The translations under genes were made by a program, and so were the position numbers. A stretch of DNA of 64,000 nucleotides, taken from Apostichopus japonicus. Its lineage: Eukaryota; Echinodermata; Holothuroidea; Aspidochirotida; Stichopodidae. Numbering within the stretch: the first letter of the stretch is position 1; the number at the start of each line of letters is the position of its first letter. The DNA is taken from NCBI RefSeq assembly GCF_037975245.1, contig NC_092567.1, positions 3,852,214 through 3,916,213 of the forward strand. Direction: 5' to 3'. The notes beneath the pieces are model-generated. The model was given only the letters and a program-made list of their open reading frames with translations. It was not told the origin of the DNA and ran no database searches. This document shows positions 37,430 through 49,798 of this stretch, piece by piece.

Positions 37430-39840
37430 ACAAAAGGTGACCATATTTGACTATATAGCATATTTGGGGCCAATAGAGCATACCTTTGATACACTGTTCA
37501 TTTCTATCACTTTACCTCCATTGATTCATTACTGTGAAATTTAATTTCTTATCAGTACAACTTTCATGTTTAATAAAAGCAAAATTGACAGTCTACTGTA
37601 AATGTGATGCCCATTTGGATGAATCTCAAATAATAGTTAAAGTAAATTTCACATGGCTTTACTCAGCTTAGTTTTTCATCAATATATCATCATGATACAT
37701 TGTTGTTACACGATGCACATTACAAACATTGTACCATGGGTGATTCATTAAAATGTGTATATCTGATCATCACCACAATCTTCCTTCTTGCAGAGCATAA
37801 ATCCTTTCTACTTTAGCTGTTCTCTTGTTGTTATGTGACTGTTCATTGCCAATTTTCTAAATTACTTATCAAAGTTTACTTATTTTTCAACTCACAATAT
37901 TCACACAACACATTTTTCTTAGAGAGTTTTGTTTATTTTCCCTTCTTAATAGTTGAATCAATGTGCCACATTGGAATAAGAAAAGAGACTTTAAAAAGAA
38001 ATAAAAAAGAAAAAAAGGTTTAGCAAGTTCAACACCAATTGACTGTTATTAGTCACAAGAAGTTCAACAAGATACTTACAAGTTTATACAATAGAAAGCA
38101 GTAGTGGCTCCTGCTGTATTTATCATTTAAGTCACAACAGGTTGAAACAAGTTTCATTGGAATTTGCTGTATTAATGGGGAGAAATCTGTCAATTCGATA
38201 AAACCAATAATAATTGATACCCTATTGTATGACACTTAGTTTGGCTCTTGTTTGTTAATCATAAGTGTCTGCATGTGTTATGTTGAGACTCTTGTCACTG
38301 AAGCTAATTATCACCAGTATAACTGTCTTCATTCTATAAATTGAATTATTATATTATATTGAATTGTATTGAGTTATTGTAATGAAATGACCTAATCTTA
38401 ATCTTCATTTTTCATTGGATCATTTTGATCTCTGGAGTTGTTTTTGCATTGTTGACTTCAATTATTCAACAAGGATTTTCCTAAAAATATATGACATTTG
38501 CATTCAGTGTTGTAGCCATAATTGACATAATTTTGCATGAAAAAAGCACCTAATATACTGTCACACATTGAAATTAATTATCTCATGCATTCTGTGTTGT
38601 ATCTTTGACCTCCTATGTATAAAATAACCAAGCATATAGTGTCAAGCATTGGAATTCTTCATTTCATTCATTTTGTGCTATAGCCACCATGTACTTCACT
38701 TAATGTTAAAGAAATAGCATACTGGTGCATTCTTCATTTCATGCATATGTATTGCAGCTATCTTTGATCACCTTCGCATGAAAAGAAATCACCAAACCTA
38801 CTGTGAAAGTCAATATTGAGAATGACTTAAAATATGATATAGATAGTCCCACCATTCAGATGTAATTTTTTTATTTAAATGCACACTGAAAGTGCCTTTA
38901 TACTTGGTATGTTAAGGATCATGTATGCACTTTTAACAGTAGAGTTAACAATTGAAATGGAAATAACTGGCTGAAAAATTACGCTTTAAGCATTGTTGTC
39001 TAATCATTCCAAGTAGCTGGAGTACTACTCAGTCTAGCACACATACCCCACTAGGACTTCTATGGCCTGCACTGACAATCCCATGTTCAAAGACATTCAC
39101 AATTTATGAAGGACAAAAGGCATTGTAGTCAAGCCTAAGTGGTCTTGTGGAGCCAGATTCGCTGATAAAACATTTTACCCTTAGGTTTGCAGGTTAAAGA
39201 AAGCAGCATGAAAGCTTGAAAATAAAAGATAAAATAAAAAAAAAATTATATAAAAGACAGAAGGAAACAACTTAGGCTCATATTCCGCTATTTTGTAGTA
39301 CCGGTACTATAAGATTTCAAGGCCAGAATTCTGCCTAAATTAAGCATTTCATAGTGATGGAATCCTCTGTTTCAGGTATTGTTTAAAGTGAACTGTCACA
39401 AATTGGTATTGTCCTATATGCATAATAGACCCATTCATTAATGGTTCATCCACCTGTCCTACTTTTGAATATATTTGTTAACTCACAATTGAAATATTAT
39501 GTAACATCTTGCCAGTCCAAACGCTTTGCATAAGTTTAATCCTCTTGGGATTACATAACACAAGTAAAACCCTTTGTGTAGGTTAATAAATGTGACAATT
39601 AAAAAAGCATGAAGTTTGTCTTCATTTGTGTTTGTGCTTTTGTAATCTTTTGTAGATTATTTAGGCAACCAAATGGAACAAGATGGAAAATGTAGTAATT
39701 CACTTTGCAGTACATTTCCCCATCCTTATCTTTTTTCTACATTTAGACTGGAGAGGAATGTGTTTCTTCAAAGTTTCAAACACTCATTTGGAACAAATAA
39801 TTTCAGCTTCATTGTTTGTTTTCCATGATTGAACCCTATA
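37430..39840. other. No supported gene
   Basis: AT-rich DNA. 37443-37500 resembles part of the 32490 repeat. 38380-38830 shows loose repeats of cattgaaattcttcatttcatgca type. No splice-bounded frames. Confidence 0.4.
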
Positions 39841-39849
39841 CTATAGGAG

Positions 39850-41870
39850 AGGGGTGTTGAAACTGTCCAATTTACCTTGGCTATGTACCTAATGAGGTGT
39901 TATGTATCATCCTCCCTTTTCAGTGGCTGACCTGTCCATTCAGGTCAAGGTAGTAGCAGTCCTGGATATTTCACTTATACCATTTGTAAACTAAATGAAC
40001 CTTCTCCAAAACATCTTCCTCTTTCTCTTAATTGCTGCCCTTACACATACTTCACCCCTGGTATGCAGTGAATCAATGTATCTGTCTTGCAAAAAGGGGG
40101 AGGTACAAAGCCTGCCCACTCATTAACAGTGTTCGATATTTCATTTACTTATGTTACCCAACTCCAAGACACCATCCCCTGTTTCTTCAATCTGTACCCT
40201 TACCCATTCTCCATCTCGTGCTATGCAGACCCAATGCAAACTCAAATTGAGAGCTACCTCCCGTATTAATTGCATAGTTTTGTTACTGTAATTCACAACT
40301 GAAATAGACCCTGAAAACTTTGATGCAATATCTGATGACAATAAATATACTGGTTAACATACACCCCACTTTTTGGACAGTGAAGCCTTTCCTGTTGTTT
40401 TAATGCAACTAGGCGGAGGGGGTTTTGGCCCTACTTTTTTTCTATGACCTGTACATTGTCATAAAAGTAAGTATTCCTAAAGCATTAACTAACAAGTTTG
40501 CCTATATATAATGTTTCACCACTCAAAATCATTTTCCACTTTGTGTCCACCCCCGCCCCCTACATCCCTGGCATGCACTGAAGCAATCCAAAATGACATT
40601 GGGAGCTGCCTCCTTTATTGATTGCATAATTTTGTTTCTTTCACACCAGATATAGACCTTCAAAACGTAAGTGCTAAATCTGATAACACTAAATATATGT
40701 GGAGATTAATATACACCCTTTTTTTGGTGGGGGGGGGGGGCTGTGAATCATTTCCATTTGTCTTTTATGCAACTGAGGGGAAGTGGGTGTCCTGCCTTTC
40801 CTTTAGTCTATGGGTTACCTGCACAAAGTTAGTATTCCAGGATAATTTAACACATAACTTTGCCTATATATGATTTTACACCACTCCAAAACATTTTATC
40901 CTTTGTGTCCAGGGCCCACCCTTACCCATCCTCTCCCCCTAGCATGCAGTGAACCAAAGCAAAAACACATTGGGGCTTCTTCCCTAGATAATTGCATAAT
41001 TTTGTATCCTTCACACCAGATAAAGACCAGCCTACAACATTAATGCTATATCTGCAAATGCTAAATGTATGTAGATGTTAACATACACCCCAGTTTTGGG
41101 GGCTGTGAATTATTGCTCTTTAATTATGCTGTTAATGGAGGGGTGTGCTGGCCTTCCTTTTGTTTATTTGTAACCTGTACATTACATCAAAGTTAGTATT
41201 GTAGGATATTTCACTACAATAACTTTGCCTATATATAATGTTACACAACTTTGATACATTTTCTCCCTTGTGTCCAGCCCCACCCTAACTTCCCCCTCCT
41301 CCAACCCCTTCCACCCCCCACTCACCTTCCCCCTGCCTCACCTTCCCCCCTAGCACTCACCTTCACCCCTCCCACTCTCCTTCCCCCCCTAGCACTCACC
41401 TTCACCCCTCCCACTATCCTTCCCCCTTGCCTCACCTTCCACCGCCTCACACTCACCTTCCACTGCCTCGCACGCACCTCTCACTGCATCGCACCCACCT
41501 TCCACCCCCTGCCTCACCTTCCACCGCCTTGCACCCATCTTCCATCCCCTCCCACGCACCTTCCCCCTACCCACTCACCTTCCATCCCCTCGCACACACC
41601 TTCCACCACCTCCTACTAGCCTTTCCCCCTGCCTCACCTTCCACCGCCTCGCACACGCCTTCCACCACCTACTAACCTTTCCCCCTGCCTCACCTTCCAC
41701 CGCCTCGCACGCACCTCCCCCCCCCCCCTTGGCATGCTGTGAACCAATGCAAAACATATTTGAAGCGTCCTCCCTTATCGATTGCATAATTTGTTACTTT
41801 CACACCAGATATATACCTTGATAGCATTGGTGCCATATATACTAACACTAAATGTATGGTGGTAAATAAA
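39850..41870. repeat. Degenerate tandem repeat, array 2
   Basis: Units of the same family as 30925-32990: attgagag...cctcc...attgcataattttg recurs near 40245, 40590, 40960 and 41750, with tttgcctatatataatg blocks between. Frames within are artefacts. Confidence 0.65.
41275..41730. repeat. Pyrimidine-rich minisatellite
   Basis: About 450 bp of cctcaccttccaccgcctcg and cactcacctt type repeats inside the array-2 repeat. Strong strand asymmetry. Frames rich in Pro, Ser and His are artefacts. Confidence 0.85.
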
Positions 41871-42105
41871 CACCACAAAAATGGGATATGAAAAGCGCTC
41901 TGGGCATATGTTAACCGAAATGGATATACCGTTCCCCTATGGGCTATAGAATAACCCCTAAATAGTTTTGCCATCATAAACCCCCTGGTATTTGACAAGT
42001 GGTATACAAGGTACAACATGACACCCTTACCATAGTGTTTGGTCACATGTCCAAAAGGCAACCGATTCCCCACTTAGAAGGGTGTAAACATGTGTCCCAA
42101 TCCAG

Positions 42106-42309
<204 letters not shown>

Positions 42310-42408
42310 ACGAAAATCCACGTTTACTCCAAAAGAAAATATTAATAGAGAAAACCAGAGAAATAAGATATGACTCATAATTGACAAATAAGGAGTAAGT
42401 TTTAGAAA

Positions 42409-42724
42409 ATAAACCATGACTATACAGGAAGCGGATTAAGGAGCAAAGAACGGATTACATATGCTTGTAGAACTGGTAGTTGTTAAGGGGTCCCAATTCT
42501 TTGTTGAGGCCGGTGATGTGAGACTTAATACGAAAGATCCAATCGATTTCTTTGCGTTTACGTTCAGTAGTTGATTTGAAGTTCGAGGCAATTAAAATAC
42601 ATTTTAGGTTTTTTAGAGAATGACCATGAAGATTGAAATGTTCGGACACTGGGAATCCTGCACAATTATCACGAATAGATTTTTTGTGATTATTAAAACG
42701 TAAGCGTATAGTCATGGTTTATTT
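42409..42724 (-). mobile_element. C-terminal fragment of a Penelope-like element
   Basis: The minus strand encodes [37 protein letters not shown] and GLNKELGPLNNYQFYKHM, then stops at 42455. This is the conserved tail found after the reverse transcriptase in Penelope/GIY-YIG-type retroelements. The flanks aataaaccatgactata and tatagtcatggtttatt are inverted to each other, and (TA)n tracts border both sides. No RT domain is present. Confidence 0.75.
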
Positions 42725-42725
42725 G

Positions 42726-43046
<321 letters not shown>

Positions 43047-43530
43047 TATCACGATTTGCGCGAACAATTTTAAGGATGAAAGTTGCTAAGCGCCTGCACC
43101 CAATCAAATGCCCCCCCCCCCCCCTTCCCAATATTTGAGACAAATCGCCGCCCCTGTCAAAAGCTCTGCGAGAGCTCGCGTTTGTGAACACAATACAAGA
43201 GGAGAAATGAGTTTTTGTCTTCTCTTATCGTACTATATCTCTTCCTCCCTCCCCCTCCCTTTCCCCTATGGATGTCACCATCAGATATTTCTAGCCATCT
43301 GGTCCTTTCAGAAAGAAGTACTTTCTCTCGTCGGTGAAATTTTTATATCCTAATATTCAATAAACCACCAAAGCAGGCGTCCATTTGTTAACTGAAATAA
43401 GTTGCCAGTAGGTTTACATAATCAATCCCTAGACCATTCAATTATAGGTGACATTATAACTAAGTATCCATTACTCAATTTGACCTGTCACTGGTTATCT
43501 GTATAAAGTGCCCAAACTGAAATATATCAG

Positions 43531-44425
43531 CAGTGGCGTCGCCAAGGGGGGGGGGTGGTGGGTGGGCACGTGCCCCCTGGAAAACCTAGTGCCCTCCCGA
43601 GTGCCCCCCCCTATCTGAGATTTGGGTTGGTAAAAAAAATATATATATATTTTGTTATATTCAACTCCCATCATCTGAGTTGGTTTTTCATAAGGACAAA
43701 GAAGCACAGTAATTCCTATTTTCTTCAAATGAGCTGCGAAAAAATGAAAAAGTTTATCCTTGACCGTCGGGTATCGAAGTCGTAACCCGCGCCATCACTA
43801 CAGGTGTCGTTATTTACATTAAATGTGTCAGTGTGAGAATGTGAGGGTCCGCAGGCACCATACTTGCCTATAATTGTGGTCCCATATATTAACCCTGTTG
43901 TGTAGGGGGTGCAGAGATCATTTGAGGTCAGATGCTTGTAGGAACAAATGGCGAATGTTCACACCTGCAAACTGAGCATTACTCGATGTGTGATCAAACT
44001 TTGAATTGCATGGTGAGATCCCTAATAGGAGCCAATAACGATGCTGGAACCTGTTACATCTTAATAGATAATGGGAGAAAACGAGAAGGACAAGAAAGGA
44101 GTCGGGGGTCATGCACACATTAATTCAACAAATGAAGGTTCTATTGATAGGGTTAGGCATAATATCGACAGCATGTGGTTCATATCCTCTGCAAAATTCT
44201 GCGCGATGTTAAAATCATTACCTCAAAAATAGCAATTTCTGGAGATATCTTCAAATGTGGCACCATTTTGCATCTAGCCCATCCTCCGTATGCGAAAATT
44301 TTCCAAAGGGGGAGGGGGCACCCCCTCCCCTTAGACCCCTCCCCAGGACGGCGATCCGTATCCACCTAAGTGCCCCCCATCAAATGCTAGTGCCCCCCAG
44401 ACTGAAAAGTCTGGTGACGCCACTG
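43531..44425 (+). mobile_element. hAT-like element with perfect 8-bp target duplication
   Basis: The ends cagtggcgtcgcca and tggtgacgccactg are inverted, and tatatcag is exactly duplicated (43523-43530, 44426-44433). The right part carries the same GC-rich block (ttttccaaagg... cccctcccctt) as the elements at 4090, 6520, 7920 and 9130. No transposase is recognisable. Confidence 0.85.
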
Positions 44426-44860
44426 TATATCAGGACTTCTATTTTGGTTAGTCTAGAAGACTGTTGTGTGTATTTTCTTATGTATTATTATAACAATTCC
44501 ACAAAAAGAAGTACTGAAATGGTTATAAGAGTTGTAACTCGACCAAGTAATTTGTTCAGCTAGAATTCGAACTTTAAGTTTGGGAGTCAGGACAAATTAA
44601 CATGAGTGTCTATGACTTGGGAATCTCTGTTATAGTATTGATCAGGTTAATCCTTGAATTGATCTCGTCCAATTTATCTAAACGTGGATCAATGGGACCA
44701 GTCCATCATGACTACCACATACATGACTGGTGAACTTTCACATCCTCCTTATTTCCTCACTAAATCATTTGCACTCATGCTAAAGGCCTTGCTTTTAATT
44801 AGCCCTTCTTTGTCAGATTAAGAGATGGTACTCCCGATAGCATAGAGTAGCGTGGGTAAC

Positions 44861-45186
44861 TGGGGCGTCGGAAGCTATTTGGGATTGGTACGGCAGATCA
44901 GAGTGTGGCCATCTATCATAATTACCGGGGGGACATTTGGTAGGTCAAACCACGCTACCATGGTTGGCGCGTAGCGTAATGGAGACAATTTTGAAAAATG
45001 GCTCCCATATTGCAGGAAATGGCACTTCCCGAGCTTGAAAACAAGACCCCTGCCATCCCGATTAATCTTCTGAAACATATTTTTGAAATATGTTTCATTT
45101 TGGGTTTTTTTTTTTTGCCATTTGTTTTTTCTTAATCCTACTTTTTTTTTTTCTTTTTTTTTGCGCCATGAATATTCCGACGCCCC
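44861..45186 (+). mobile_element. Short hAT-like element
   Basis: The ends tggggcgtcggaa and attccgacgcccc are inverted, and tgggtaac / tgggtaag flank them (44853-44860, 45187-45194; one mismatch). The interior has long T-runs. Confidence 0.65.
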
Positions 45187-45194
45187 TGGGTAAG

Positions 45195-47740
45195 CAGATA
45201 GGAAATACTGATCTTGCATTGAGATTTAGTAACGGTTAGGCTAGGAAGCCTTCAAATCAGTTTCAATAACTCAAATAAATGATCAGACAGGTCAAGATAA
45301 TTATCTTTATTTATTCTCCCATATTCCTGAATAAGTGATTTGAAGAAAAAAAATGAGTTCTCTCAGGTAACTTACAAAGTGGCCATGTAAAAAAATATTA
45401 TTATAAAACATACTGGAAAACATCAACACTTTAAAAATATTACTATTGCTGTAATTAATTAAATACTTCAAAGAACCAATCACAAGTGAAGTCAAGATGT
45501 TTCCAGTAAGCTCAGTCTAAAGTACACGCATGTTTCCTGACATTAAAAGTATTTGCCTAGAGTACCATTGTTCTGAATGACTTAAATGTAGGTGTTACAA
45601 AATACAAATTCCCAGCCTGTTCTTTAAATGCAAAGTTAAAAACTGGAGTTAATACGTTCCAAGGATGCAGCAAACTTGAATGTATTGCTACAATATGACA
45701 TTCTCTTAAAAGGAATGTAAGAAAGTGTATATAACAATAGTAGATGCAAGAGAGATCTCATGAAGTGTTAATATACAATATATAACTGCATTGGCAATTA
45801 TAGTAAATTGCCTAAAATATCAAAATTTAATTCCAAATAAAGACAAAATGAACGTAAACCAACGCATTTTTTTCTAAAGGGTAGGGATTTGATATCAGAA
45901 CCAGAAAGTCATTGTGAAACAAAATGATGACTTTTCACGGCACAACAAGTTGGCACAAAATGCCTGCCATAGTTAATAGAGAATATTTATCAGTTCATGG
46001 ACCAAAAGAATATGTTAAATGCTGAAAAGCTTCATATGGCCTTCTACTAACAAAAACAAACATAATTGTAAACATGTTAACAAATTGAGGTAACATTTTG
46101 TGTTTTGTGTTTGTGAGTGTTATTCCAGATGTAATATTGTAGTTTCTTGGGGGATTTTTTGAAATTCGACAATGCGAATATAAAGTGTGTTTGGTACGTT
46201 TATGCTTAAACAGTATAACAGAGTTCTACCTTCCAACTTTCATGAGATTCATAAGAATAATATTACAAGTCGAATTGTATCAGTCATAAACTTGCTCGGC
46301 TGCTTAATTCTCTGCTTGAGACTTGTTAGATTTAAATTGTTTGATCTCTTTACCATTTCTAAGTAGTTGATAATGGATTCTTCTTTTCTTGATCATTTTT
46401 CCCTACAATAAGACCTCGAATAAGCTATGTTGTAATCAAGTCTCCACCCCATCAATATAGTTGTTGGTAATGATGTAATAGTGTAATTTAATGTACCATA
46501 CGGCAAACGTTTAATGTTATTCTTTATACCCTTCTTTACTTAAGTTACGAATGTAAAGAGTGTAAGTTACGTATATAAAGAGTGGAACTGAAAATTTCAA
46601 TGTAATGTCATTCAGTGCATTGATAAATAATTTAAAACAAAATTTTGAACTGCAAAATTGTAAGCAATGGTTATATCGAATGACAATGGGCATGATTCCT
46701 GCATGGCCACACGATATGCAAGGTATCCATTTGAAAATGCGCCCTTTAATACAACTGCCATTACAGTTTACCTGCCTCGAGCATTTTAATAGGCTCTCGC
46801 AGTAGATCAAAGGAAATTTGAGCTGAGCAAGTGACTTTTCCACGCTTTTTTCCTTCGCTAGGCTTGGCCAATAAATTACGCAAAACACAGGCTAACGTTC
46901 CAGACTAATCACCTTGAAAGGTGAAGAAGTGGGCAGTGACGAAAAATGAACTGCTTTCATACTAAAGGGCGGTTTTTCAATGCATAGCTTCTGAGTAGCG
47001 ACCCCAGAAGAAATTTCAATATAGGAATCATTGAAAAATTAAGGCAGGGTACCTCAGTTTCTATATCGCAGGAGTTGTGATGCTGAGGTGACTGGTTCAA
47101 ATCCGTTCCATAGAAATTGTTATTTGGTCTTTTCCATCAAAATGAGCATGTGTTATAGTTTTGTTACTCAATGTACTTGAACATTATACCTACTTAATCC
47201 AATCCAAGAATGTTGCACTTATTTTTTTCATAAACTTCAATCGTTCATTCAGTACCAATGTTATAAGATCGTCGTTGATACCTGTACTGATTTATACTGA
47301 TGTGGCAGTTACGTGGCTGATTTATACTGATGTGGCAGTTAGCAGTGGCGTCAGTGTATCATCTTTGGGTACCTTCAGTTTCCTTTCTCTAGCCTTTTGA
47401 CAGTCTGTACCCCTGCAGTAAGATAAATTGCAACAAAATGTGAACATAGATCTACGTTACAATGCAAATAACGTTTAACATTGTTTAACCCAATTCTATT
47501 CAATAAAACATAGTTCTGACTTTGCTGGATTGAACAGGCTGCAGCGACGTCATCTATAATTCATTCTTAAAAAGATATTCATACGTAATATATATATATA
47601 TATATATATCAATTACGTATGGCCATCAATGCATCTTATTTGATATACACAACCTACATACTGTACAAGTGTGTATCCTTTATCTAAAACCCATAAGTAG
47701 TATATATCATGCTGCTTCACAGGGGGGGGGGGAGGGTGGG
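45195..47740. other. No supported gene; may include 3' parts of the NACHT gene
   Basis: AT-rich DNA with several minus-strand AATAAA signals (for example near 45310). No exon continuing the receptor could be supported. Near 47041-47120 a ggttcaaatcc box resembles a tRNA T-arm but no cloverleaf folds. Confidence 0.3.
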
Positions 47741-47754
47741 GGGGTTGAAGTAGC

Positions 47755-48150
47755 ATAATGTATACTACTCCCTTGTTGGTCAAGCCTGTCTATAGAAAAA
47801 CAGTCCTCCTCAAATTCACTCAAGCATGAATAATTTGTTACTTGATAGCATAAACTACCCCAAATACTGCCATAAGTATTCATCCTTAAGTGCACCTATT
47901 TAATTCACCAGTCACCTGTATGATTGTAAACACAAGTGCTCTCATGGCCAGTACTACTTTCTGGTGTGCGATGACAAGTTTGGCTTGACACTGAAATGAT
48001 ACACTGTGTTTAATCGTGAAATTGTGCAGAAGAGCGTTCAGTATGGCTATAGCATTACCAACTCCGGTAGATATTCAATCTCCCCTATTTTTGGTCAAAA
48101 CAGGGAATTTGGGTGGTATTTGCTATAGGCAGGGATTATCGTAATGATGG
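47755..48150. repeat. Dispersed repeat, copy 1
   Basis: About 85% like 60325-60690 in the same orientation, including agtcacctgtatgatt and atggccagtactactttc. Both copies keep a similar plus-strand frame (TSHLYDCKHK...GQYYF), with stops further on. The element type is not recognised. Confidence 0.7.
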
Positions 48151-49755
48151 GGATTTGTGTATGCTAACTCAATAAATCACCAATCGTACGAAAATATACA
48201 CATAAAAAAAAACTTACTGCCATACTTCCCGGAATTCACTAACCTGTATGAAAGAAGTCAATCATAAATGATAGCTGTAATTTTATTGTATGACAAAATA
48301 ATTCAAATTTCAAAAGTATGGCTGTTAGGGATTTGCGAAATCACATTGTCAATCAAATGAGATTAGAAAATATGGAGCAATCAACTTAATGTTACCCTTA
48401 ATATTACTTTTTCATAGTAATATGAGTTAATAGAGTAACATTAAGAAGCTTATTGTTTGTTATGTCTAATGAATCCGTGAATCACTAATGTTTACTAAGA
48501 TCTAGTAGCAAGCCTTATGTAACTTATATAAAGATAGCAAAACTCAACATTTCCTATTTGTAATATGTAATCTATTCTTTTGTGTTCAACGTGCACACAG
48601 CTACCATATTTTTTTTAATCGTCCCTTTCAAACATTATTATATTTCTATACATACCAAAAAATGTTCAGATTATTTTGTAGGTTAATGATCAATCTCCAT
48701 TACAATGTTCATCGAGATTAAACCAATGAATCTGTGTGTATTGTAATACATTATACTTCACTACCTACCTCCTTGCTGTAAACTGCATCTGTCACATCGA
48801 GCGTACGATCATCATACTGTAAGTTAGATACAATAGGAAGGTTTATGAGCTCTAACAATATGACGTCACAAAATCACTCCAACAGTTATGAGGCGAATCA
48901 AGAATTAATTTTCTTTTCAATTTAAACAAAGAAGGAAGTATGCTACAAAGAAAAATGTTACTTTGGGATGAATATCAGAGATGCTTGGGATCAAAGTTAT
49001 AAAAATAATATCTGTCGCGTGACACTTTGACGACACTCTGATGACGTTAATATTCAAACTGCAATAAGGAGCATGTATCTGGTAATTACAGGAGCAAAGG
49101 TGACAAGAATGAATGATCTATCAACTGTTCTTTTTTGCCTCTTAATCTTTTTGATATTTATGTAATGGTATCGTAGACTGACGCTGATCAAAAGTTAATG
49201 CAAAGACTATACGATACTGGACACACACGCAGCAGTTGTAACTGACAGTGCGAAGCAATTGATTCTGGATTCGAAAACTCAACTGTTATACAGAAGATAA
49301 TTGCATGAGGTTTTCATCTACTACTTTCAGGCAAGATGCACGACGGTACTGTAATCAATGTTAATTTAATGTACTTGAGTGACCACAACAAAAAACTCTG
49401 AAAACTAACCGGTTGAACATTTTTCCATATAACCCCTGAACTGTTAATTGAAATCAATCAATCGATACGAACACTGGTCAAAGTAAGGTTACACAAACAT
49501 GATGTTATTCTGTTTAATTTTCTTGTTACTTGATTCAATATGTGAGTCCACCTCAACAATCTGAGCAAAATATGATGATACATCTTACCTATCAAACTGT
49601 TCCTTTCTTTTATTGATTCATTTTGATAATCACTTAACAGTCGTTGGGGAGTTCCGATTCTTTGAATACATTAATACTTCTTTCCAGATAATTATATAAC
49701 CAGTTGTCAAGCAATAGGTTAGTGAAATATGTTTTGATAAGTTCTTAATACTCAC
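48150..49755. other. AT-rich DNA with no supported exon
   Basis: A 20-nt segment near 48775 has tidy splice ends (TGTGACAG, GAG|GTAGGT on the minus strand) but cannot be placed in the receptor frame. Nothing else is exon-like. Confidence 0.35.
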
Positions 49756-49798
49756 CATCCATCTACCAGATTCAAGGTTGAGGTCATAAATTTTGCCA
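49756..49798 (-). CDS. Candidate module 2 micro-exon of the NACHT receptor
   Basis: A 43-nt candidate (phase 2-0) ending in the good donor ATG|GTGAGT. Its residues IYDLNLESGRWM resemble the module-1 micro-exon (LNLHSGDWE). The acceptor used here (CGTACGATAG) is weak; a better acceptor (TTCATTTTAG at 49821) gives a 65-nt exon whose phase does not fit the 52002 exon without an unseen intermediate exon. Tentative. Confidence 0.35.

Noticed and set aside
41251-41675. Pro/His/Ser-rich frames of 122 and 82 residues
   Set aside because: Produced by the pyrimidine-rich minisatellite; all frames on that strand are open by composition.
47041-47125. tRNA-like T-arm motif ggttcaaatcc
   Set aside because: The acceptor and anticodon stems do not pair and no A box was found; at most a tRNA-derived SINE relic.
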